Notes: a model not told the origin generated them from the letters alone. DNA of 64,000 nucleotides from Streptomyces sp. DSM 110735 (GCF_016482685.1 NZ_JACYHF010000012.1:124001-188000); one strand, 5' to 3'. Shown: positions 15,856 through 25,211, counted from the first letter of the stretch. Numbers and translations: made by a program.

Positions 15856-16686
15856 TCAGGCCTCCGTTCCGGTGCTCTCAGCCGGAGCGGCGGCGGCGGG
15901 AGCCTCGGCCTTGGGGGCCTCGGCGCCGGCAGCCTGCTGCGGCTTACGACCGCGACCGCCGCGCTCGCCACCACGGCCACCACGGGCCGGGCGGTCGGCG
16001 CCACCACGGGCCGGGCGGTTACCCGCACGGGCCGCGGCGTTCTCGGCGCGGACCTCGGCGATGTTCTTGACGTCGCCCTTGTAGATCCAGACCTTCACGC
16101 CGATGCGGCCGAAGGTCGTCTTGGCCTCGAAGAAGCCGTAGTCCACGTTCGCACGGAGCGTGTGCAGGGGCACGCGGCCCTCGCGGTAGAACTCCGAGCG
16201 GGACATCTCGGCGCCACCGAGGCGGCCGCCGCACTGGATCTTGATGCCCTTGGCGCCGGCCTTCATGGCGGACTGCATGCTCTTGCGCATGGCCCGACGG
16301 AAGGAGACGCGGGAGGAGAGCTGCTCGGCAACGGCCTGGGCCACGAGCTGCGCATCCGTCTCGGGGTTCTTGACCTCGAGGATGTTGAGCTGGACCTGCT
16401 TGCCCGTGAGCTTCTCGAGGTCGCCGCGGATGCGGTCGGCCTCGGCGCCACGGCGGCCGATGACGATGCCCGGACGAGCGGTGTGGATGTCCACCCGCAC
16501 GCGGTCACGGGTGCGCTCGATCTCAACCTTCGAGATGCCGGCGCGCTCCATGCCGGACGTCATCATCCGACGGATGGCGACGTCTTCCTTGACGTAGTCC
16601 TTGTACAGCTTGTCGGCGTACCAACGCGACTTGAAGTCGGTCGTGACACCGAGCCGGAACCCATGCGGGTTAACCTTCTGGCCCAT
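15856..16686 (-). CDS. rpsC: 30S ribosomal protein S3 (uS3)
   Basis: S3 forms the mRNA entry channel. The KH domain includes RPGIVIGRRGAEADRIR, and the C-terminal domain has IKIQCGGRLGGAEMSRSE and LRANVDYGFFEAKTTFGRIG. After about residue 215 there is a roughly 60-residue tail of Arg/Gly and then Ala/Pro/Glu. It is built on repeated GRGGADRPARGG-like units and is longer than in E. coli (233 in total). This tail is usual in Streptomyces but variable. Its start overlaps the rplV stop. Confidence 0.98.
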   Translation of the reverse strand: MGQKVNPHGFRLGVTTDFKSRWYADKLYKDYVKEDVAIRRMMTSGMERAGISKVEIERTRDRVRVDIHTARPGIVIGRRGAEADRIRGDLEKLTGKQVQLNILEVKNPETDAQLVAQAVAEQLSSRVSFRRAMRKSMQSAMKAGAKGIKIQCGGRLGGAEMSRSEFYREGRVPLHTLRANVDYGFFEAKTTFGRIGVKVWIYKGDVKNIAEVRAENAAARAGNRPARGGADRPARGGRGGERGGRGRKPQQAAGAEAPKAEAPAAAAPAESTGTEA

Positions 16687-17033
16687 TACCGGGTTCCTTC
16701 CTTGCTGCTGACGACCACAGTGATGTGGCTGGTCCGCTTGCGGATCCGGTAGGCACGGCCCTGGGCGCGCGGCCGGAACCGCTTCAGGGTCGGGCCCTCG
16801 TCGACGTACGCCTCGGAGATGTAGAGGCTGTCGGCGTCGGTGTGGTCGTAGTTGTGCGCGGCGTTGGCGATGGCGCTGTCGAGCACCTTGCCGACCGGCA
16901 CGGAGGCTGCCTGCGGAGCGAATCGCAGAACAGCCTGAGCCTCCGTGGCATCCATGCCACGGATAAGGTCCACCACGCGGCGGGCCTTCATGGGCGTAAC
17001 GCGGATGTACCGCGCCTGGGCCCTGGCTTCCAT
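16686..17033 (-). CDS. rplV: 50S ribosomal protein L22 (uL22)
   Basis: L22 lines the peptide tunnel and, with L4, forms the macrolide-sensitive constriction. Key parts are ARYIRVTPMKARRVVDLIRG and FRPRAQGRAYRIRKRTSHIT, the tunnel beta-hairpin. The length of 115 is standard, and I see no macrolide-resistance-type insertion in the loop. Confidence 0.98.
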   Translation of the reverse strand: MEARAQARYIRVTPMKARRVVDLIRGMDATEAQAVLRFAPQAASVPVGKVLDSAIANAAHNYDHTDADSLYISEAYVDEGPTLKRFRPRAQGRAYRIRKRTSHITVVVSSKEGTR

Positions 17034-17077
17034 GGTTGTCCCTCTCAGTTACTTACGTGTCTGAATGCGATCCGCTA

Positions 17078-17359
17078 CTAGCGGCGCTTCGACTTCCGGT
17101 CGTCCTTGACGTGGCCCCGGAAGGTGCGAGTCGGCGAGAACTCGCCGAGCTTGTGGCCGACCATCGACTCGGTGACGAACACCGGGATGTGGGTCTTGCC
17201 GTTGTGCACCGCGAGGGTGTGTCCGAGCATCGCCGGGATGATCATCGAGCGGCGGGACCAGGTCTTGATGACGTTCTTGGTGCCGGCTTCGTTCTGGGCG
17301 TCCACCTTCTTGATCAGGTGGTCGTCGACGAAGGGCCCCTTCTTCAGGCTACGAGGCAT
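17078..17359 (-). CDS. rpsS: 30S ribosomal protein S19 (uS19)
   Basis: S19 pairs with S13 in the subunit head. It begins MPRSLKKGPFVDDHLIKKV and contains WSRRSMIIPAMLGHTLAVHN, the family signature. The length of 93 is standard. It lies between rplB and rplV. Confidence 0.98.
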   Translation of the reverse strand: MPRSLKKGPFVDDHLIKKVDAQNEAGTKNVIKTWSRRSMIIPAMLGHTLAVHNGKTHIPVFVTESMVGHKLGEFSPTRTFRGHVKDDRKSKRR

Positions 17360-17371
17360 CTCAACCCGTCC

Positions 17372-18208
17372 TTAGCGCTTCTTGTTCGTCTTGCGGCGGC
17401 GGACGATGTACTTGTTCGACGCCTTCTTGGGCGAACGAGTACGGCCTTCCTTCTTGCCCCACGGGGACACAGGGTGGCGACCACCGGAGGTCCGGCCCTC
17501 ACCACCACCGTGCGGGTGGTCGACCGGGTTCATGACGACACCACGGACGGTCGGGCGAACGCCCAGCCACCGCTTACGGCCGGCCTTACCCCAGTTGATG
17601 TTGCTCTGCTCGGCGTTGCCGACCTCGCCGACGGTGGCGCGGCAGCGCACGTCGACCAGACGGATCTCACCGGACGGCATGCGCAGGTGGGCGTAGGCGC
17701 CCTCCTTCGCAAGGAGCTGCACGGAGGCACCGGCGGAACGGGCGAACTTGGCACCGCCACCGGGACGGAGCTCGATCGCGTGGATCGTGGTACCGACCGG
17801 GATGTTGCGGAGGGCCAGGTTGTTGCCCGGCTTGATGTCGGCGCCCGGACCGTTCTCGACGCGGTCACCCTGCTGCAGGTTGCGCGGGGCGAGGATGTAG
17901 CGCTTCTCGCCGTCGGCGTAGTGCAGCAGCGCGATGCGCGCGGTGCGGTTGGGGTCGTACTCGATGTGCGCGACCTTCGCCGGCACGCCGTCCTTGTCGT
18001 GACGACGGAAGTCGATCACTCGGTAGGCGCGCTTGTGTCCGCCACCCTGGTGGCGAACGGTCACACGACCGGCGTTGTTACGGCCGCCCTTGCTGTGCAG
18101 CGGGCGGACCAGCGACTTCTCCGGCGTGGACCGCGTGACCTCGACGAAGTCGGCGACGCTGGCACCACGACGGCCCGGCGTAGTCGGCTTGTACTTGCGG
18201 ATTCCCAT
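17372..18208 (-). CDS. rplB: 50S ribosomal protein L2 (uL2)
   Basis: L2 is needed for subunit joining and lies near the peptidyl transferase centre. GIRKYKPTTPGRRG opens the protein, and the signature VRGVVMNPVDHPHGGGEGR (catalysis-associated His) is intact. The basic tail is KYIVRRRKTNKKR. The length of 278 is standard. Confidence 0.98.
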   Translation of the reverse strand: MGIRKYKPTTPGRRGASVADFVEVTRSTPEKSLVRPLHSKGGRNNAGRVTVRHQGGGHKRAYRVIDFRRHDKDGVPAKVAHIEYDPNRTARIALLHYADGEKRYILAPRNLQQGDRVENGPGADIKPGNNLALRNIPVGTTIHAIELRPGGGAKFARSAGASVQLLAKEGAYAHLRMPSGEIRLVDVRCRATVGEVGNAEQSNINWGKAGRKRWLGVRPTVRGVVMNPVDHPHGGGEGRTSGGRHPVSPWGKKEGRTRSPKKASNKYIVRRRKTNKKR

Positions 18209-18248
18209 TTCTCAGTCCTCGTCCGATATCGGACGATCCAGACCGCCC

Positions 18249-18668
18249 TTAGGCGGTCGGACCGCCGAAGATGTCGATACGGTCGCCCTCGGCGAGGGTC
18301 ACGATCGCGCGCTTGGTGGCGGCACGCTGACCGAAGCCGGTCTTCGTGCGCTTGCGCTTGCCCTGGCGGTTGATCGTGTTGACCCCGGTGACCTTGACGT
18401 CGAAGACCGCCTGGACGGCCTGCTTGATCTGGGTCTTGTTGGCGTTCGGGTCGACGATGAACGTGTACTTGTTCTCGTCGATGAGCGAGTAGCTCTTCTC
18501 CGAGACGACCGGCTTCAGCAGGACGTCACGGGGGTCCGTGTACGACTTGCTCAGCGGGGTCTCGACGGTGTTCTTGCCCTCGGTGGCGTGGCGCTTCGCC
18601 TTGGCGACGCGCGCGGCCTTGGCGGCCTTGGCGGCCTTCGAGGCGATGCTCGGGTGACGCGTAGCCAT
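18249..18668 (-). CDS. rplW: 50S ribosomal protein L23 (uL23)
   Basis: L23 is a docking site for trigger factor and SRP at the tunnel exit. The core is VLLKPVVSEKSYSLIDENKY and INRQGKRKRTKTGFGQR. At 139 residues it has a basic Ala/Lys-rich N-terminal extension of about 35 residues (SKAAKAAKAARVAKAKRH) beyond the roughly 100-residue core. I take this as real, since the ATG at 18668 overlaps the rplD stop by one base. Confidence 0.96.
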   Translation of the reverse strand: MATRHPSIASKAAKAAKAARVAKAKRHATEGKNTVETPLSKSYTDPRDVLLKPVVSEKSYSLIDENKYTFIVDPNANKTQIKQAVQAVFDVKVTGVNTINRQGKRKRTKTGFGQRAATKRAIVTLAEGDRIDIFGGPTA

Positions 18669-19324
18669 CAGGCTTCGCTCCCTTCGGTGTCAGCGGCCTT
18701 GGGGCCAGACACGAAGGACTCGAACGCGGCCTGGGTGAAGACCACGTCGTCCGAGACGAGAACGTCGTACGTGTTCAGCTGGCCCGGCTCCAGGATGTGG
18801 ACCTGGGGCAGGTTGCGGGCGGAGAGCCACGCGGCCTCGTCGGCGCGCTCGACGACCAGGAGCAGGTTCTTGCGCTCCGAGATCTTGCCGAACAGGCTCT
18901 TGGCGGCCTTCGTGGACGGGTTCGCACCCTCGACCACGCCGGAGACGACGTGGATGCGGTTGTGACGCGCCCGGTCGGTGAGGGCGTGGCGCAGGGCCGC
19001 GGCCTTCATCTTCTTGGGGGTCCGCTGCGAGTAGTCACGCGGCTGCGGGCCGTGGACGACGCCACCGCCGGCGAACTGCGGGGCGCGGGTCGAACCCTGG
19101 CGGGCGCGGCCGGTGCCCTTCTGGCGGTACGGCTTGCGGCCACCGCCGCGGACCTCGCCACGCGTCTTCGTCTTGTGGGTGCCCTGGCGGGCAGCGGCGA
19201 GCTGGGCGACGACGACCTGGTGGATCAGCGGAATGCTGATCTTCTCCACGTCGAAGATCTCCGCGGGGAGCTCGACGGAACCGGCCTTGTCGCCAGCCGG
19301 CGAAAGGATGTCAACAGTGCTCAT
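18668..19324 (-). CDS. rplD: 50S ribosomal protein L4 (uL4)
   Basis: L4 is a tunnel protein and in E. coli the autogenous regulator of the S10 operon. The extended tunnel loop reads GGGRKPYRQKGTGRARQGST. The preceding segment HQVVVAQLAAARQGTHKTK is typical. The length of 218 is normal. It lies 8 bp after rplC. Confidence 0.98.
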   Translation of the reverse strand: MSTVDILSPAGDKAGSVELPAEIFDVEKISIPLIHQVVVAQLAAARQGTHKTKTRGEVRGGGRKPYRQKGTGRARQGSTRAPQFAGGGVVHGPQPRDYSQRTPKKMKAAALRHALTDRARHNRIHVVSGVVEGANPSTKAAKSLFGKISERKNLLLVVERADEAAWLSARNLPQVHILEPGQLNTYDVLVSDDVVFTQAAFESFVSGPKAADTEGSEA

Positions 19325-19332
19325 CGGTTACC

Positions 19333-19977
19333 TCAGGCCCCCTTGGCCGCGGTGCGGACCAGGACGAGGCCGCCGTTCGGACCAGGAACCGCGCCCTTGA
19401 TGAGCAGCAGACCCTTCTCCGCGTCAACGGCGTGGACGGTCAGGTTCTGGGTGGTGACCCGCTCGTTGCCCATGCGACCCGCCATGCGCATGCCCTTGAA
19501 GACACGGCCGGGGGTGGCACAGCCACCGATGGAACCGGGCATGCGGTGCACACGGTGGGCACCGTGGGACGCCTTGCCACCCTTGAAGTTGTGGCGCTTC
19601 ATGACACCGGCGAAGCCCTTGCCCTTGCTCTTCGCGGTGACGTCGACCTTGACGCCCGACTCGAAGACCTCGGCAGTGATCTCCTGACCCAGCGTGTACT
19701 CGCTGGCGTCGGAGGTACGGAGCTCCACCAGGTGGCGGCGCGGGGTGACGTCGGCCTTGGCGAAGTGGCCCTTGAGGGGCTTGTTCACCTTGCGCGGGTC
19801 GATCTCGCCGAAGGCGATCTGGACCGACTCGTAGCCGTCGACGTCGTTCGTGCGGACCTGGGTCACGACGTTCGGGCCGGCCTTGACGACGGTGACCGGA
19901 ACAACACGGTTGTTCTCGTCCCACACCTGCGTCATGCCGAGCTTCTCGCCCAGGATGCCCTTGATCTGCTTAGCCAT
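19333..19977 (-). CDS. rplC: 50S ribosomal protein L3 (uL3)
   Basis: L3 nucleates large-subunit assembly. It begins AKQIKGILGEKLGMTQVWDE, and the central signature FKGGKASHGAHRVHRMPGSI reaches the peptidyl transferase centre. The length of 214 is usual. It lies 17 bp after rpsJ. Confidence 0.98.
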   Translation of the reverse strand: MAKQIKGILGEKLGMTQVWDENNRVVPVTVVKAGPNVVTQVRTNDVDGYESVQIAFGEIDPRKVNKPLKGHFAKADVTPRRHLVELRTSDASEYTLGQEITAEVFESGVKVDVTAKSKGKGFAGVMKRHNFKGGKASHGAHRVHRMPGSIGGCATPGRVFKGMRMAGRMGNERVTTQNLTVHAVDAEKGLLLIKGAVPGPNGGLVLVRTAAKGA

Positions 19978-19994
19978 TCTCAGATCACCGACCC

Positions 19995-20303
19995 TCAGAG
20001 CTTGATCTCGATGTCGACACCGGCCGGGAGGTCGAGTCGCATCAGGGAGTCAACGGTCTTGGGCGTCGGGTCGAGGATGTCGATCAGGCGCTTGTGCGTG
20101 CGCATCTCGAAGTGCTCGCGCGAGTCCTTGTACTTGTGCGGCGACTTGATGACGCAGTACACGTTCTTCTCAGTGGGCAGCGGCACCGGGCCCGCGACCG
20201 ACGCACCAGTGCGCGTCACCGTCTCGACGATCTTCTTGGCCGAAGAGTCGATGACCTCGTGGTCGTAGGCCTTGAGCCGAATGCGGATCTTCTGTCCCGC
20301 CAT
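19995..20303 (-). CDS. rpsJ: 30S ribosomal protein S10 (uS10)
   Basis: S10 is a head protein and, with NusB, part of antitermination complexes. AGQKIRIRLKAYDHEVIDSS opens the protein, and SPHKYKDSREHFEMRTHKRL is the signature. The length of 102 is standard. It is the first gene of the S10-spc-alpha cluster, with a promoter about 370 bp upstream and a long structured leader. Confidence 0.98.
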   Translation of the reverse strand: MAGQKIRIRLKAYDHEVIDSSAKKIVETVTRTGASVAGPVPLPTEKNVYCVIKSPHKYKDSREHFEMRTHKRLIDILDPTPKTVDSLMRLDLPAGVDIEIKL

Positions 20304-20365
20304 GGCTACTCAGTAGTCCTGTCTCTCAACGCTCTGGAACCCGGTGGTTTCCGATTGCCTTCTCT

Positions 20366-20402
20366 CCGACCCACGCGGTCGGGCGTGTCGCGCTCCCGCC
20401 AA
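20366..20402 (-). promoter_or_regulatory. Leader RNA motif shared with rpsL: TGGCGGG and a CCGACC/GGTCGG hairpin
   Basis: On the RNA strand the order is TGGCGGG, a 4-nt spacer, CGACACG, then CCCGACCGCGTGGGTCGG, in which CCGACC pairs with GGTCGG. It lies 63-99 nt before the rpsJ ATG. The alternative pairing CACGC/GCGTG is also possible here. The rpsL leader has 24 of the 25 core bases identical. Confidence 0.7.
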
Positions 20403-20406
20403 CAAA

Positions 20407-20427
20407 GATGTCCCTAGTCGGAACATC
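20407..20427 (-). promoter_or_regulatory. Stem-loop in the rpsJ leader
   Basis: On the minus strand GATGTTCC and GGGACATC pair over 8 bp (one G-U) around the loop GACTA. It lies just upstream of the shared leader motif in the transcript. Confidence 0.55.
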
Positions 20428-20672
20428 CCTACGGGGAATGCACACGGCCCGTCCGGAACCGCGGACCGGGGGCGGAAGGCCCACCGAGTGCCTGGCCGGT
20501 GCCGCACCCACGCTTCCCGGAAGATTCCCGTACGTCCAACCCGCGGGGGGTTGACGAGTACTGTGGGACTCGCTTCCGGTCCTCCCGGCGGGAGGCGCGC
20601 AGCATCAACACTCGACCGAGCAACTCGGACAGTCTGCCATATGGGGCAGCCCCCTGGCCAATCGAGCCGAAG

Positions 20673-20700
20673 AGATTACCCCGGGAGTGACGCAGGTCAA
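20673..20700 (-). promoter_or_regulatory. Promoter of the S10 cluster (housekeeping sigma type)
   Basis: On the minus strand TTGACC (20695-20700), a 16-bp spacer and TAATCT (20673-20678) make a good -35/-10 pair. The start would be near 20665, giving a leader of about 360 nt before rpsJ. The rest of the 20304-20756 gap is this leader plus about 60 bp upstream. Confidence 0.75.
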
Positions 20701-20756
20701 ACACCAGCGCGCGGGGCGGGGGTCCGGTGCGGTCCGGACACCCCTGAACCTCCGGC

Positions 20757-21290
20757 TCACCGACGACACCCCAACGTCCCCACCGTCGCCGGGAAGTAGA
20801 CCCGCATGAACTTCTCGATGTCGTTGCGGTGGGTCTGATCGGCGAGCTTGATCTGGGGGAGCTGGAGGGTGAGGGTGAAGTAGTTCCCGGTTTTGGTTTT
20901 GCAGGGGGCTTGGGAAATGGCACCGTCGGTTCCGCCCAGCATCGTGTACGAATTTGCTGTCACGTAGCGGGGGGAGCTCACTCGGGAAACGTCCCCTGTA
21001 TCGCTCGCCAGATGCATGAGATCTGCCGCGCCGCTGTCCCACGAAAAACGCAATCGCATGACGACCTGGCGTTGAGAGAGAACCAGACAGGGCGCCGTGA
21101 CTCCTTCCGAGCGGCTGACGCGGTCGTACTCATCCCACTTGCTACTGGGAGCGAGGAGGGACCTCGTAAGACTCGGATCGACGTGCGTTCCGCAGATCTT
21201 CTCGGGGACGTATTCCCTGGCGGGGCTACAAGACGTGCCCAGGGTAGCCAGCACTGCCAGCGAGAGAGCCCCGCACAGGCGCCGGTTCAT
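20757..21290 (-). CDS. Putative lipoprotein of unknown function
   Basis: I do not recognise a family. The start MNRRLCGALSLAVLATLGTS at 21290 gives a 177-residue protein with a lipoprotein-type signal peptide; the acceptor Cys is in GTSCSP, a rather loose lipobox. The mature part has several Cys and no known motif. Its ATG overlaps the stop of the WXG-like gene by four bases (ATGA), so it is coupled to that operon. Third codon positions are visibly less G/C-biased than in the ribosomal genes, which fits acquisition or weak selection. Confidence 0.75.
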   Translation of the reverse strand: MNRRLCGALSLAVLATLGTSCSPAREYVPEKICGTHVDPSLTRSLLAPSSKWDEYDRVSRSEGVTAPCLVLSQRQVVMRLRFSWDSGAADLMHLASDTGDVSRVSSPRYVTANSYTMLGGTDGAISQAPCKTKTGNYFTLTLQLPQIKLADQTHRNDIEKFMRVYFPATVGTLGCRR

Positions 21291-23286
21291 CGAGGCTGCG
21301 CTCCTGACACACCGTTGGCATGTTGCATGCCGTCTTGAGCAGATCGACTGACTTCCGCCTTGGTGTCGAAGTCCGCTGCACCACCCGGCTTCTGCGTCTT
21401 GGCCCATTCCGCAGCCAAGCTCATCAACTGGCCATTCCTCACATCGAACGCCTTGATGTTTTCTTCCGACTGCTTGTCGTCCAGCCTCTTCTGCTCATCC
21501 TCCAACCACTTCCCCGTGACGTAATCGAACCCCTCCTGCACGTCCTCACTCGCGACAGGGAGATAACCGATCGCCTTGTCGAACAGCGGCTTCGTTTCGA
21601 AGGTGGCTGTTTTCGGGTCACCCTGGGATTGGAGACGGGCCTCCTCCAGGAAGCCGATGGTGCGGCCGGCGCGGAGGAGGGGTTCGGGGGACGGGGAGGG
21701 GGTGGCGTGGATGCCCGAGACCATCGCCTGGTTGAGGCCGCCGTTCAGGGTGTCGTAGGCGTCCCTGGTCCTGGAGACCTGTTTGGTGACTTCGAAGAGT
21801 TCGTCCTGGGGCAGGGGAGAGCGGGAGATGTCGACCTCGCTCATCGCGGCGTGGACGGTGGGACCGTGGTTGACGAGGATGTTCGCGAGGGGGCGCCGCA
21901 GGGAGGGCGGGAGGTCGTCGCCCTGGGCGGAGAGGTGGTGGAGGGCGGAGCGCAGGACGGTCTCGTTCCGCGCGGTGTGCGGGACGCAGTGACCGCCCGT
22001 CGAGGAGACCCCCGTCGCGCCCGCCTCCAGCGCCGCCCCGAACCCCGCGCGGTCGTCACCGTCCAGGACAGGCGTGTACGAACCGGATCTCCCCTCCCGA
22101 AGACTCACCGCCCAGTCCCGCTCCTTCACCAGGTACCGCATATGGGCGTCGGAGGAGAGGTAGTGCGCCGCCGTGGCGGGATCGCGGGCCATGAGACCGA
22201 GCGCGCCGTCCACGGGGTCGTTGGCGAACCAGCCGGACCGGGCACCCGCGTACCGCCCCTTCGACTGCCAGATCCCGGGATGGTGCCGCTCAGCGGCGAT
22301 CAGGTCGTCGGTCAGGTCCTCCAGCATGCGACCGGAGTAGCCGTGCCCCGCGCGCATCAGGGTGACCAGGGACTGGTAGCCGAGAGCCTTGTCCAGGCGC
22401 TCGCCCTGCGCGTCGGTGGCCCAGCGCGGACGCCCGCCCGGCGCATACCGGCGCGCCAGTGCCGGTACCAGGCGGACTCCGTGTCCCGCGTAGCCGTGGC
22501 CAGGCTGTTCGCGAGCCCGGACTCCAACTCGCCGTACACCGAACCGAGTCCGGGGACACCGCGGGGACCGTGGAGGAGGTCGTTCAGCTCGTTCGTGAGG
22601 CGGACCGTGCCCGCCGGACCGAGGTCGTCCAGGATCATGCGGGAGAAGACCTCGTCGCCGGCGTTGTCGCGGAACTCCCGCCGCAGCTCGGCGAGTTCGC
22701 GCGCGGACAGCCGCCCGCCCCGGCTCAGCCGCTCCAGCGCCCCCTCCGCCGCCAGCGCCTCGTACTTCTCGACGTCCCCCAGAGCCGAACCGTTGAAGCC
22801 CCGGCCCGACCCGCCACCGTCCACCGCCGAGGTCAGCGCGATCCGCACCCCCTCGTCCGCGTCCGACACCGCCCGTACGGCGTGATCGACGCGCTCCTGC
22901 CACGCCCGCACCACGGACGACTCGGCGCCGTCCCCCGTCACCACCCCCTGGTCCGACACCCGCAGCCCCGCAGCCGCCGCCTCCCGCCGCACCCCGCTCA
23001 ACCGCCCCCGCAGCTCCGTGAACTGGGCGTGCGCGTCCCGCAGCAGTGACGCGATCGCCTTCGCCTCCGTCTGCGCCGACCGGAACTCCCCCAGGGTGAC
23101 GCCGAAGCGCCCGTGCGCCGCCTCCGCGCTCATGCCGGACCAGGCGGGCGCGAGGGTGATGCCGTACACCTGCCGCCGGTACGCCTTCTCCTGCCGCGCG
23201 AACTCCCCCGCCATGCCGTCCCACCGCTCGGCGGCGCCGGTGAGCGCGGCGAGGTCGGCGGTCATGATCTCGTGGTACGTCGGCAT
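21287..23286 (-). pseudogene. WXG100/ESX-like large protein, interrupted by a frameshift
   Basis: The N-terminal half (MPTYHEIMTADLAALTGAAE, start 23286) resembles WXG100-type helical proteins of Streptomyces: ITLAPAWSGMSAEAAHGRF has the WxG turn followed by long helices. The frame is sensible to about HWRAG near 22445, then gives Arg-rich nonsense and stops at 22357. The coding pattern resumes in another frame at RYAPGGRPRWATDAQGERL and continues to 21287. One base missing or two extra in the GCGCGCC run near 22450 would explain it. It may be real decay, a sequencing error or, less likely, programmed frameshifting. Restored, the protein would have about 665 residues. It sits 16 bp after a small gene and overlaps the lipoprotein gene. 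Confidence 0.7.
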
Positions 23287-23302
23287 CCCGTCCCGCCCCC
23301 GC

Positions 23303-23686
23303 TCAGTACCGGTCCAGCGCCGACACGTGCCGTACCCGCGCGCCGACGTCCAGGTCCGCTGCCGTCAGGACGGTGATCGTGCCGCCCAGCGCGTCCTTCT
23401 CGGCGCCCAGCCGGTCCAGCAGGTTCCGCACCTGCGCGCCCCAGGCGGCGTGCGCGGTGCGCAGGGCAGCCGAGGTCAGCCAGCCGTCGCCGTCCCGGGC
23501 GCCGAACGCCTTCACGGCGGCAGAGGTCTCGTCGTCCGCCCGTCCCCCGGCCGCCCGGGTGTCCGGCTCCAGGCAGTCCTGGAGCGCCCGCGCCGCCGCC
23601 CGCTGCCGCGCGGGCGAGGAAGCCAGCAGCCCTCCCCCACCTGGGGAACCACCACCGGGTACGAGAGAAACACCGGGTCCGTCCAC
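23303..23686 (-). CDS. Small hypothetical protein, first gene of the WXG-like operon
   Basis: The 127-residue protein starts at GTG 23686 after GGAGGG with a 6-nt gap. Its N-terminal 20 residues are Gly/Pro-rich. The rest is mostly helical (SAAVKAFGARDGDGWLTSAA, then HAAWGAQVRNLLDRLGAEKD), consistent with an ESX-type helical partner, but no WXG signature is certain. It lies 16 bp before the frameshifted large gene. The function is unknown. Confidence 0.65.
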   Translation of the reverse strand: MDGPGVSLVPGGGSPGGGGLLASSPARQRAAARALQDCLEPDTRAAGGRADDETSAAVKAFGARDGDGWLTSAALRTAHAAWGAQVRNLLDRLGAEKDALGGTITVLTAADLDVGARVRHVSALDRY

Positions 23687-23774
23687 CGTCCACCCTCCGA
23701 TCAGCCGTCCACCACCCCCAACCGAAGGACGCCGGTCTTCGTCACGGTGGGTTACGGAGACCCGGGTTGACGCC

Positions 23775-23808
23775 GCCGTAGATACGACAAAGCCGTAGAT
23801 ACGACAAA
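23775..23808. repeat. Perfect 17-bp tandem duplication
   Basis: GCCGTAGATACGACAAA occurs twice head-to-tail (23775-23791 and 23792-23808), directly beside the tuf terminator and upstream of the WXG-like operon. Confidence 0.9.
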
Positions 23809-23841
23809 GAGGCCCGTACGACCGGAGTCGTACGGGCCTCT
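23808..23841 (-). terminator. Terminator after tuf
   Basis: AGAGGCCCGTACGAC (23808-23822) pairs perfectly over 15 bp with GTCGTACGGGCCTCT (23827-23841), loop CGGA, about 35 bp after the tuf stop codon. TTTGTCG follows on the RNA strand. Confidence 0.9.
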
Positions 23842-23875
23842 CGAAGGTCAGTCAGTGACCTCGAAGCAAGGGAAC

Positions 23876-25069
<1,194 letters not shown>

Positions 25070-25157
25070 TGGGTCCTCCTGTGGAGTGGTTCTGGTACGC
25101 CTTACTCATCGGCGCCAGGTGATCTTTGCTGGGATGCCGCCCGCCGGGGTGTTTCCG

Positions 25158-25186
25158 AGTGGTCCGACCCCGGCGGTCGGTGTCAA
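25158..25186 (-). promoter_or_regulatory. Candidate tuf promoter overlapping a hairpin
   Basis: A perfect -35 TTGACA (25181-25186, minus strand) lies 17 bp before ACCACT, a poor -10. The spacer itself is CCGACC-GCCGG-GGTCGG, an inverted repeat like the hairpin in the rpsJ and rpsL leaders. A separate tuf promoter between fusA and tuf is known in other Streptomyces. Confidence 0.5.
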
Positions 25187-25211
25187 GCCTAAAGCGTGTA
25201 AACGGGGTGCG

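Noticed and set aside
15970..16030. Repeated CCACCACGGGCCGGGCGG units as a possible regulatory repeat
   Set aside because: They encode the Gly/Arg-rich tail of S3 in frame and are explained by low-complexity protein sequence.
22357..22440. The C-terminal end of the WXG-like N-terminal frame as a genuine protein end
   Set aside because: The last 25 or so residues are Arg/Ala-rich nonsense, while the other frame carries clear coding sequence. A frameshift is the simpler reading.
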